Shown here: positions 15,656 through 23,223 of the stretch, piece after piece
Layout of the letters: each line of letters starts with the position of its first letter
How positions within the stretch are numbered: position 1 is the stretch's first letter
DNA from: Parabacteroides goldsteinii DSM 19448 = WAL 12034
GTDB taxonomy: Bacteria > Bacteroidota > Bacteroidia > Bacteroidales > Tannerellaceae
Assembly: GCF_000969835.1 (NCBI RefSeq)
Contig: NZ_KQ033913.1
Span: forward strand, 1,160,501 to 1,224,500
Length of the DNA stretch: 64,000 nt
Direction of reading: 5' to 3'
The notes under the pieces: generated by a model
Databases searched by the model: none
Told to the model about the DNA's origin: nothing
What the model saw: the letters and a program-made list of their open reading frames with translations, nothing else
Made by a program: the position numbers and the translations under genes

Positions 15656-16975
15656 ATGGCAACAAAAGCATTTCAAAAAATATATACGAAGATTACCCAG
15701 ATCACGAAAGCTACCTGTTCGCTGAAAGCAACGGGAGTTGGGTATGACGAGCTGGCTTCCGTAGACGGTAAGTTGGCACAGGTGGTGAAGATCATCGGCG
15801 ACGAGGTTACGTTGCAGGTGTTCTCCGGTACGGAAGGTATCCGTACGAATGCCGAAGTAGTATTCATGGGCAAGGCGCCTACGCTGAAAGTAGGCGACCA
15901 GTTGGCCGGACGTTTCTTTAACGCGTATGGTGATCCGATCGACGGTGGCCCTATCCCTGAAGGAACGGAAGTGGAGATCGGCGGTCCGTCGGTAAACCCG
16001 GTGCGTCGTAAACAGCCGTCTGAACTGATCGCTACAGGTATCGCCGGTATTGACCTGAACAACACGTTGGTAACCGGACAGAAGATACCGTTCTTCGCTG
16101 ACCCTGATCAGCCTTTCAACCAGGTAATGGCAATGGTAGCCCTGCGTGCCCAATCGGATAAGATCATCCTCGGTGGTATGGGTATGACCAACGACGACTA
16201 CCTGTTCTTTAAAAATACATTTAGCAACGCCGGCGCACTCGACCGTATCGTGAGCTTTATCAATACAACCGAAGACCCGTCCGTGGAACGTATCCTTATT
16301 CCGGATATGGCACTTTGTGCGGCTGAATACTTCGCTGTACAGAAGAACGAAAAGGTATTGGTACTGTTGACCGACATGACCAACTATGCGGATGCTCTGG
16401 CAATCGTATCGAACCGTATGGATCAGATTCCTTCGAAGGACTCTATGCCGGGTTCGTTGTATTCCGATTTGGCAAAGATCTACGAAAAAGCAGTACAGTT
16501 CCCTGCCGGTGGTTCTATCACCATTATTGCGGTAACAACCCTGTCGGGTGGCGATATTACGCACGCTGTGCCTGATAATACCGGTTATATCACCGAAGGT
16601 CAGTTATACCTGCGTCGTGATAGTGATGTCGGTAAAGTAATCGTCGACCCGTTCAGAAGCTTGTCACGTTTGAAACAGCTGGTAACAGGAAAGAAGACAC
16701 GCGAAGATCACCCGCAGGTGATGAATGCCGCCGTCCGTCTGTATGCCGATGCTGCCAACGCAAAGACAAAGATGGAGAACGGTTTCGACTTGACAGACTA
16801 CGACAACCGTACGCTTTCTTTTGCAAAGGATTATTCAGAAAAACTGCTGGCTATCGATGTAAACCTCGACACAACTGAAATGCTCGACGTGGCATGGGGC
16901 TTGTTCGGCGAATACTTCAAGCCGGCTGAAGTGAATATCAAGCAAGAGTTGGTAGACAAATACTGGAAGAAATAA
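15656..16975 (+). CDS. atpB: V-type ATPase subunit B
   Basis: A 439-residue non-catalytic nucleotide-binding homologue. It has the B-type segments GIDLNNTLVTGQKIPFFAD in place of a P-loop, VLVLLTDMTNYADALAI, and SDLAKIYEKA. It alternates with subunit A in the hexamer. The stop is followed by GGAGG and a 92-base gap that holds a short repeat array (16995-17048) before subunit D, the only notable break in the first five genes of this operon. Confidence 0.96.
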   Translation: MATKAFQKIYTKITQITKATCSLKATGVGYDELASVDGKLAQVVKIIGDEVTLQVFSGTEGIRTNAEVVFMGKAPTLKVGDQLAGRFFNAYGDPIDGGPIPEGTEVEIGGPSVNPVRRKQPSELIATGIAGIDLNNTLVTGQKIPFFADPDQPFNQVMAMVALRAQSDKIILGGMGMTNDDYLFFKNTFSNAGALDRIVSFINTTEDPSVERILIPDMALCAAEYFAVQKNEKVLVLLTDMTNYADALAIVSNRMDQIPSKDSMPGSLYSDLAKIYEKAVQFPAGGSITIIAVTTLSGGDITHAVPDNTGYITEGQLYLRRDSDVGKVIVDPFRSLSRLKQLVTGKKTREDHPQVMNAAVRLYADAANAKTKMENGFDLTDYDNRTLSFAKDYSEKLLAIDVNLDTTEMLDVAWGLFGEYFKPAEVNIKQELVDKYWKK

Positions 16976-16994
16976 GGAGGTCTTATGACCGTCC

Positions 16995-17048
16995 CATTCG
17001 GATGAAAATATAATTTCTTTCGAGAGAAAATAAAGTTCCGTCCGAATG
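16995..17048. repeat. Three-unit 22-bp array, core CATTCGGATG, in the atpB-atpD gap (array D)
   Basis: Ten-base cores begin at 16995 (CATTCGGATG), 17017 (CTTTCGAGAG) and 17039 (CGTCCGAATG), exactly 22 apart. The outer two are inverted relative to each other and the middle one is itself a TTTC/GAAA dyad. In RNA this stretch could fold as one long stem. The same core recurs three times at 22-base steps inside menF (38484). Confidence 0.75.
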
Positions 17049-17067
17049 GAATATAAAACGATATAAT

Positions 17068-17694
17068 ATGGCAATAAAGTTTCAATATAATAAAACCTCT
17101 CTTCAGCAACTGGAAAAGCAACTGAAGATGCGCGAGCGTTCCCTGCCTACGATCAAGAGCAAGGAAAGTGCGTTGCGTATCGAAGTGAAGCGGACCAAGG
17201 ATGAAGTGACTAAATTGGAACTTCAGCTGGAACAGGAGATACAGAGCTACGAAAATATGGTGGCTTTGTGGAATGAGTTCTCTCCCGAACTGATCGCTGT
17301 AAAGGATGTGACGCTCACGACGAAGAAAATCGCCGGGGTGATCGTTCCTGTCCTCAACGAGATACAGTTCGAGATCGGACATTACAGTCTCTTTAATTCC
17401 CCTGCCTGGTTTACCGATGGTGTCGAACTGTTGAAGCAGTTGGCGCGTACCGGAATAGAAGCAGAGTTTTCGGGAATGAAGCTGGAGTTGTTGGAGCATG
17501 CCAGGAAGAAGACTACTCAAAAGGTGAACCTTTTTGAGAAGGTACAGATCCCCGGCTATAAAGATGCGATCCGGAAAGTGAAACGGTTTATGGAGGACGA
17601 AGAGAGCCTCTCCAAGTCGTCACAGAAGATCATGCGGGCTAACCAGGAGAAGCGTAAAGCGAAAGAAGAACATAAAGAGGAGGCTGGCGTATGA
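17068..17694 (+). CDS. atpD: V-type ATPase subunit D (central stalk)
   Basis: A 208-residue central-shaft subunit: two long charged helices at the N-terminus (KTSLQQLEKQLKMRERSLPT, residues about 9-28, continuing to 75) and at the C-terminus (about 130-205, ending KAKEEHKEEAGV) with a short middle part. It rotates inside A3B3 and passes torque to the membrane ring. Its TGA overlaps the ATG of subunit I (ATGA), indicating coupling. Confidence 0.93.
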   Translation: MAIKFQYNKTSLQQLEKQLKMRERSLPTIKSKESALRIEVKRTKDEVTKLELQLEQEIQSYENMVALWNEFSPELIAVKDVTLTTKKIAGVIVPVLNEIQFEIGHYSLFNSPAWFTDGVELLKQLARTGIEAEFSGMKLELLEHARKKTTQKVNLFEKVQIPGYKDAIRKVKRFMEDEESLSKSSQKIMRANQEKRKAKEEHKEEAGV

Positions 17695-19511
17695 TAGTAA
17701 AGATGAGCAAATATGCCTTTATGGTATATCATAGGGAATATGATACGTTTCTGGCACAACTGCGCGAACTGGGCGTTGTGCACGTGAAGGAAAACAAGTC
17801 TATTCTCGATAATGCGGAACTTCAGGATATTCTGGCTATACGGAAGCGTGTCAATCTGTTAATGCGTTTCTTCAAGAACCTAAATAGTCAGTCGAAAGAT
17901 GTTCAGTTGGCACCTGCCCGTGAACTGGACAAGAAAGCCGGAATGAAGTTGGTACAGAAAATAGAAGGATTGCAGGATAAGAAAGTGCAGCTCCAGTCTG
18001 TTAAGGCATCTCTTGAAAAGGATATTGCCTATATGGAGATCTGGGGTGATTTCAGTTGGGCTAACTTCAATCGTTTGAAGAAGGCCGGATATGATATCAC
18101 GTTCTGGACTTGTCCGACCGCTAAGTATGAACCGAAATGGGGAGATGAGTATAATGCTGTGTTGATCAATAACTTCCAGTCGGTAACTTATTTTGTTACA
18201 ATAACAAAGGAAGGTACACATATCGATATAGATGCGGAGCGTCCGAAGATGCCGGACAGAGGTTTGCAAAAACTGAATGCTCGTCTCGATCTGTTACAGC
18301 AGGAAATGAAAGCATTGGATGCCGAAATGAAAAAACTGGCTGCATCCGATTATAATACCCTCGACCTGTTCGATAAGAACCTGCAAAACGAGTTCAATCT
18401 GTCGAATGTATTGGTGCAGACAGACCGTCAGGCGGGAGAGAAGCTGATGTTGCTGGAAGGCTGGGTTCCGACCGAGAAAGCCCGGGCAATGGAAGAAGCG
18501 CTGGAAAAGGATAATTACTTCTATCAGGCACAGGAGATAGAAGAAGGTGACAAGGTACCTATCCTGTTGAAGAACGGTAAGTTTGCCAAGCTATACGAAC
18601 CGATCACCCGGATGTTCTCTTTGCCTAACTATGGCGAGTTCGACCCGACACCATTCTTTGCCCCATTCTTTATGCTGTTCTTCGGACTTTGTTTCGGTGA
18701 CGGCGGATACGGGTTACTGGTAATGATAGCCTGTACGATCCTGAAACGGAAAGTCAATCCGGACTTCAAACCGTTCCTGAGTCTGTTCCAGTATCTCGGA
18801 TTGGCGGCGCTGATCGTCGGTACATGTACAGGTTCGTTCTTCGGTATCGCTTTGGTCGACATACCTGCTTTTGCTTCGGTAAAAGACTACTTTGTATCGA
18901 GCGATAACCTGATGACGTTCTCTATCATAATCGGATTGGTGCAGATCTTGTTCGGAAAGACAATTGCTGCGCTGAAGATCATGTCTCAGAAAGGGAAGAA
19001 ATATGGTATTGCACCGTTGGCATGGGTATTCATTATCCTGGCATTGTGTCTGGTATTCGGCTTGCCGATGCTGAATGTACAGTTGCCCGAAATGGTGAAA
19101 AATGTATTCCTGGTAATAGCCGGGCTTGGATTGCTGGTCGCTTTCCTTTACAATACGCCGGGCAAGAATATCTTCCTGAACTTCGGTACAGGTCTTTGGA
19201 ATACCTACAATATGGCTTCCGGGTTGTTGGGTGATACTTTGTCTTATATCCGTCTGTTTGCGATCGGTCTGACCGGTGCGATCCTGGGTGGCGTATTCAA
19301 TTCGCTGGCTGTGGATATGACAGAAGGAATGAACATCGTATTGCGTGTGATCTGCATGTTGCTGATCCTTTTGGTCGGCCATGCGATCAACATCGGTCTG
19401 TGTACTATCAGTTCGCTGGTTCACCCGCTTCGTCTGATCTTCGTGGAGTATTATAAGAATGCAGAGTTCGAAGGCGGCGGTAAGGCGTACGAACCTTTTA
19501 AGAAAGCATAA
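17691..19511 (+). CDS. atpI: V-type ATPase subunit I (a-subunit)
   Basis: A 606-residue membrane subunit. The cytoplasmic N-terminal half (about 1-300) has the typical opening KMSKYAFMVYHREYDTFLAQ and two coiled-coil segments. The C-terminal half carries about seven membrane helices, starting with FFAPFFMLFFGLCFGDGGYG, and the helix LLGDTLSYIRLFAIGLTG contains the essential Arg facing the rotor ring. It supplies the ion half-channels. The stop is 54 bases before subunit K. Confidence 0.95.
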   Translation: MIVKMSKYAFMVYHREYDTFLAQLRELGVVHVKENKSILDNAELQDILAIRKRVNLLMRFFKNLNSQSKDVQLAPARELDKKAGMKLVQKIEGLQDKKVQLQSVKASLEKDIAYMEIWGDFSWANFNRLKKAGYDITFWTCPTAKYEPKWGDEYNAVLINNFQSVTYFVTITKEGTHIDIDAERPKMPDRGLQKLNARLDLLQQEMKALDAEMKKLAASDYNTLDLFDKNLQNEFNLSNVLVQTDRQAGEKLMLLEGWVPTEKARAMEEALEKDNYFYQAQEIEEGDKVPILLKNGKFAKLYEPITRMFSLPNYGEFDPTPFFAPFFMLFFGLCFGDGGYGLLVMIACTILKRKVNPDFKPFLSLFQYLGLAALIVGTCTGSFFGIALVDIPAFASVKDYFVSSDNLMTFSIIIGLVQILFGKTIAALKIMSQKGKKYGIAPLAWVFIILALCLVFGLPMLNVQLPEMVKNVFLVIAGLGLLVAFLYNTPGKNIFLNFGTGLWNTYNMASGLLGDTLSYIRLFAIGLTGAILGGVFNSLAVDMTEGMNIVLRVICMLLILLVGHAINIGLCTISSLVHPLRLIFVEYYKNAEFEGGGKAYEPFKKA

Positions 19512-19565
19512 ACAAAACGTGATTTAAATAATAACAAAAGAATAATTAAACAAACAAATTTCATT

Positions 19566-20018
19566 ATGGAACCAATTTTATTAGCTTATCTGGGTATTGC
19601 GTTGATGACAGGTTTAACCTTTATCGGCAGTAGTTATGGTGTAACAATCTGCGGTAACGCAGTAGTAGGAGCAATGAAGAAGAACCCGGATGCACTGGGT
19701 ACTTACATCGCATTAAGTGCGTTGCCTTCTTCACAGGGTTTGTACGGATTCGTGGGTTATTTCATGATGCAGAAATTCCTGGTTGACAGCATTACAATGT
19801 TGAATGCAACAGCTATCTTCGGCGCAGGCTTGGTATTAGGTTTTGCAGGTTTGTTCTCTTCTATCCGTCAGGCAGAAGTTTGTGCAAACGGTATCGCCGG
19901 TGTAGGTGCAGGTCACAACGTATTCGGTGCAACAATGGTTATGGCCGTATTCCCTGAGTTGTATGCAATCTTGGCTTTGCTGGTTGTTATCCTGATCGGC
20001 GGCACTCTTCCGGTATAA
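19566..20018 (+). CDS. atpK: V-type ATPase proteolipid subunit K (rotor ring)
   Basis: A 150-residue, four-helix proteolipid made of two fused hairpins. Hairpin 1 has the segment LPSSQGLYGF, hairpin 2 the ion-binding Glu in VFPELYAILALL. Compared from memory with Enterococcus hirae NtpK, the Na+ ligands (Leu61, Thr64, Gln65, Gln110, Glu139) correspond here to Leu, Ser and Gln in LPSSQ, Gln in SSIRQAEV, and that Glu. This predicts Na+ rather than H+ coupling. Last gene of the operon, followed by a terminator. Confidence 0.93.
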   Translation: MEPILLAYLGIALMTGLTFIGSSYGVTICGNAVVGAMKKNPDALGTYIALSALPSSQGLYGFVGYFMMQKFLVDSITMLNATAIFGAGLVLGFAGLFSSIRQAEVCANGIAGVGAGHNVFGATMVMAVFPELYAILALLVVILIGGTLPV

Positions 20019-20039
20019 TAGAGTAGTTAACAATATCTT

Positions 20040-20082
20040 AATCCCCTGCTTTATCGGTCGATAGAGTAGGGGATTTTTTTAT
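20040..20082 (+). terminator. Terminator of the V-ATPase operon
   Basis: AATCCCCTGCT (20040-20050) pairs with AGTAGGGGATT (20065-20075), followed by TTTTT. Confidence 0.85.
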
Positions 20083-20111
20083 TCTTTCATTTGAGAAACA
20101 AAATATTTATA

Positions 20112-20119
20112 TACTTTTG
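20112..20119 (+). promoter_or_regulatory. Putative -7 box TACTTTTG of the S9 peptidase gene
   Basis: Match to TAnnTTTG, 39 bases before the ATG at 20159. Confidence 0.55.
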
Positions 20120-20158
20120 CATGAAAGCAAGCAAACAATATAACACAATTTGTAAAAT

Positions 20159-22600
20159 ATGAAAAAACATCTACTTTTAGTCGCGTCAGGACTTCTTCTT
20201 TCTTTTGGCGCAAGTGCGCAAACAACTTCGGCAGACGATCCGCTACCGGGTTATACGCAGGCTGAACGTTTTGCGGGTAATAAATTATCGACTATGTTGT
20301 TTTCCACTTCGGTGGACCCGCATTGGTTTAAGGCAGGGAACTGCTTCTGGTATGAATATAAAACAGGAAACGGCAATGTCTGGTATGTGGTTGATCCTTC
20401 CGCAAAGACGAAACGTCCTTTGTTCGATCAGGATAAGCTGGCTGCCGAATTGACTGAGATCGTTAAGGATCCGTATACGGCTCAACAGTTGCCTATCCAG
20501 AAGTTGGAGACGGGAGAGGACGGACGTACTTTTACTTTCCAAATTACCTCTTCACAAGACGCCAAAAAGGACAGCACGGATAAAGACAAAAAGACGAAAA
20601 AGGAGGTATTCTATTTCTCCTATGATTATCCGACACGTAAATTGACCTATCTGGCAGACAAAAAGAAGGATACGGAATATCCAAACTGGGCCTCTATCTC
20701 ACCGGACGGTAAAACGGTAGTCTATGCCAAAGACCTGAATCTGTATCGTATGTCGCGTGAAGATTATGAGAAACTGAAGAAAGATGATAAAGACAGTACG
20801 GTCACAGAGATACAACTGACGACAACCGGTGTAAAAGACTTCGGTTTCGGTCAGCCTTACAGTCTTCTGAATACAGATACCTTATGTAACGGTAAAAGGA
20901 AGAACCCGGGTTATCTGTTATGGTCGCCCGATTCCCGTCATTTTGTAATCTCTATTTCAGATAACCGCAAGGTGAAAGACCTGTGGGTGATCAATGCTAT
21001 GGCCACTCCGCGACCGACATTAGAGACTTATAAATACCAGATGCCGGGTGAAAAGGAAGCTCCTGTCAGTCATCTGTATCTGTTTGACATGAGTAACGAC
21101 TCTTATAAAGAGATCAATACGCAAGCATTCAAAGACCAGACAATACGTATGGCTTATCGGCCCCGCCTGCATAAACAGCGTGATATGAAAGAACTGCCCA
21201 GTATTTGGTTGGGTGATAATAACCGTTTCTTCGTTACCCGTTCCAGTCGTGACCTGCATCGCATCGACGTCTGTACTTATACGATCGGTGAAGACTCTAT
21301 CCGTCCGATTATCGAAGAACGTATGAATACGTATATCGAACTCCGCCCGCTGGCCGCCGTTAATAACGGAAAAGAACTGATCCATTGGAGCGAACGCGAC
21401 GGTTGGGCGCATCTGTATCTTTATGACGACAAAGGTAATCTGAAGAACCGCATCACATCAGGCCCCTGGCATGTAGACCAGATCGTGAAGGTTGACGAAG
21501 CCAAACGCGTTGTCTATTTCCTTGCCAACGGAAGAGAAAAAGGGGAGAATCCTTATTATGAACATCTTTACCGGGCTAACCTCGACGGAAGCGGTTTGCA
21601 GATGGTTTCTGCCGGCGATTATTTCCATGATGTCCGTGTAGATGATAACGCCCAATTCATCGTCCATAATTATTCTCGTATCAACACTGTTCCGAAATCG
21701 GATCTGTTGGATAACACCGGTCGTAAAGTGATGGAACTGGAAGAAAGCGATTTCTCGCAACTGTTTGCTGCCGGTTACCAGTTCCCGGAACCGTTCAAGG
21801 TAAAAGCTGCCGATGGCGTAACGGATCTTTACGGTGTCATGTATAAGCCTTTCAATTTCGATTCGACAGCAGTATATCCTATTATCGACTACGTTTATCC
21901 AGGTCCGCAGGTTGAAGCGACACGCTATCCGTTTACCCGTATGAGCGTCCGTACCGACCGTCTGGCACAGGCTGGCTTTATTGTCGTATCAGTCGGCAAC
22001 CGCGGCGGCCATCCGAGCCGTTCGAAATGGTATCATAACTTCGGATACGGAAATCTGCGTGATTATGGGCTGGCTGATCAGAAAGCTGCTATTATCCAGT
22101 TGGCGGATAAACATAAGTACATTGATATCCACCGTGTCGGTATTCACGGACACTCGGGTGGTGGTTTTATGTCGACTGCAGCTATCCTGCAATATCCTGA
22201 TTTCTTCAAGGTGGCCGTATCTTGTGCTGGTAATCATGATAATAAGATTTATAACCGTTGGTGGAGTGAAACGCATCATGGCGTAAAAGAAGTGGTATCA
22301 GAAAAAGGCGATACGACATTTACATACAGTATCAAGAGCAATCCCGAACTGGCCAAGCAGTTGAAAGGGCATCTGCTGCTGGTTCACGGAGATATCGACA
22401 ACAACGTGCATCCGGGTAACACGATGCGTGTGGTAGACGGACTGATCCGTGCCAATAAACGTTTCGATATGTTGCTGTTGCCGCAACAGCGTCATGGTTT
22501 CGGTGATATGGATGAATACTTCTATTGGCGTATGGTCGATTACTTCTCAGAACATTTGCTGGGAAAATCGGATAAGTCGGTGGACATTCCGAAACGATAA
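20159..22600 (+). CDS. S9 family dipeptidyl peptidase (DPP IV-like)
   Basis: An 813-residue secreted serine peptidase. Signal peptide 1-21 (LLLSFGASAQ), DPP IV-type beta-propeller at about 80-540, and an alpha/beta-hydrolase domain at the end. The nucleophile is Ser666 in GHSGGGF, the acid Asp747 in HGDIDNNVHPG, and the base His779 in QQRHGFG. Such enzymes remove dipeptides from the N-termini of peptides in the periplasm and feed peptide use. A Lys/Asp-rich insert (DSTDKDKKTKKE, about 140-151) in the propeller is unusual. Single gene between two terminators. Confidence 0.92.
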   Translation: MKKHLLLVASGLLLSFGASAQTTSADDPLPGYTQAERFAGNKLSTMLFSTSVDPHWFKAGNCFWYEYKTGNGNVWYVVDPSAKTKRPLFDQDKLAAELTEIVKDPYTAQQLPIQKLETGEDGRTFTFQITSSQDAKKDSTDKDKKTKKEVFYFSYDYPTRKLTYLADKKKDTEYPNWASISPDGKTVVYAKDLNLYRMSREDYEKLKKDDKDSTVTEIQLTTTGVKDFGFGQPYSLLNTDTLCNGKRKNPGYLLWSPDSRHFVISISDNRKVKDLWVINAMATPRPTLETYKYQMPGEKEAPVSHLYLFDMSNDSYKEINTQAFKDQTIRMAYRPRLHKQRDMKELPSIWLGDNNRFFVTRSSRDLHRIDVCTYTIGEDSIRPIIEERMNTYIELRPLAAVNNGKELIHWSERDGWAHLYLYDDKGNLKNRITSGPWHVDQIVKVDEAKRVVYFLANGREKGENPYYEHLYRANLDGSGLQMVSAGDYFHDVRVDDNAQFIVHNYSRINTVPKSDLLDNTGRKVMELEESDFSQLFAAGYQFPEPFKVKAADGVTDLYGVMYKPFNFDSTAVYPIIDYVYPGPQVEATRYPFTRMSVRTDRLAQAGFIVVSVGNRGGHPSRSKWYHNFGYGNLRDYGLADQKAAIIQLADKHKYIDIHRVGIHGHSGGGFMSTAAILQYPDFFKVAVSCAGNHDNKIYNRWWSETHHGVKEVVSEKGDTTFTYSIKSNPELAKQLKGHLLLVHGDIDNNVHPGNTMRVVDGLIRANKRFDMLLLPQQRHGFGDMDEYFYWRMVDYFSEHLLGKSDKSVDIPKR

Positions 22601-22606
22601 AAAACC

Positions 22607-22643
22607 AAGAGGCTCCTGTATAGAATGCAGGAGCCTCTTTTTA
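22607..22643 (+). terminator. Terminator of the S9 peptidase gene
   Basis: AAGAGGCTCCTG (22607-22618) pairs perfectly with CAGGAGCCTCTT (22628-22639), then T-run. Confidence 0.88.
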
Positions 22644-22780
22644 CATAAATAGACATTGTTATTTGGTTCCTCGCGGATGAAATAACAGAAGGGGGTACAG
22701 GTCTCCGACCACAAAAATGGAACATAGATAGAGAAAAATAATCCAATAAAAAGGAAGAAGAGGAAGAAAAACGACCTCTT

Positions 22781-22834
22781 TTAGTTTATTAACTAAGTAA
22801 TTTAGTTTCCAAACTAAAACATTTAGTTACTTTG
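22781..22834 (+). promoter_or_regulatory. Three 21-bp-spaced TTAGTT dyads, probable BlaI-type operators
   Basis: TTAGTT begins at 22781, 22802 and 22823, steps of 21. The first two are full dyads (TTAGTT-TATT-AACTAA; TTTAGTTTCCAAACTAAA at 22801-22818). The third overlaps a -7-like TTACTTTG just before the ATG at 22853. The 21-base step puts all sites on one helix face, as expected for dimers of the repressor encoded next. Confidence 0.72.
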
Positions 22835-22852
22835 CCCGAAACAACAGGAATT

Positions 22853-23218
22853 ATGAAACGACTGACTGCAAAAGAAGAAGAGATCATGGGCTATTTCTGG
22901 GAGAAAGGTCCTCTTTTTGTAAAACAACTGCTGGAATATTATGAGGAACCTAAACCTCATTTCAATACATTATCGACGATTGTCCGGGGATTGGAGGATA
23001 AAGGATTCCTTTCACATAACACTTTCGGCAATACTTATCAGTATTATGCCGCCGTTAGTGAGACAGAGTACAGCAAAGGTACATTGAAGAATGTTATTGC
23101 CAAATATTTCAATAACTCTTATCTGGGCGTTGTTTCTTCCCTGATTAAGGAGGAAGATATCTCTGTGGATGAACTTCGGAAGTTGTTGGACGAAGTGGAA
23201 CAAGGAAATAAAAACTGA
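22853..23218 (+). CDS. BlaI/MecI/CopY family winged-helix repressor
   Basis: A 121-residue protein from ATG 22853; the longer TTG start is not needed. The winged helix covers about 1-75 (KRLTAKEEEIMGYFWEKGPL, HFNTLSTIVRGLEDKGFLSH) with a C-terminal dimer helix. BlaI-type repressors bind dyads as dimers and are inactivated by proteolysis once a BlaR1-like sensor is triggered. Here the sensor gene starts five bases after the stop. The upstream TTAGTT dyads are the likely autoregulatory operators. Confidence 0.92.
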   Translation: MKRLTAKEEEIMGYFWEKGPLFVKQLLEYYEEPKPHFNTLSTIVRGLEDKGFLSHNTFGNTYQYYAAVSETEYSKGTLKNVIAKYFNNSYLGVVSSLIKEEDISVDELRKLLDEVEQGNKN

Positions 23219-23223
23219 CAATT

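Noticed and set aside
15608..16564. Antisense ORF of 318 codons opposite atpB
   Set aside because: Same reason: a mirror of a highly conserved gene, rich in Arg, His and Cys as typical for shadow frames.
16976..17067. Small RNA or riboswitch in the atpB-atpD gap
   Set aside because: No known riboswitch pattern; the 22-bp repeat arrangement explains the stem.
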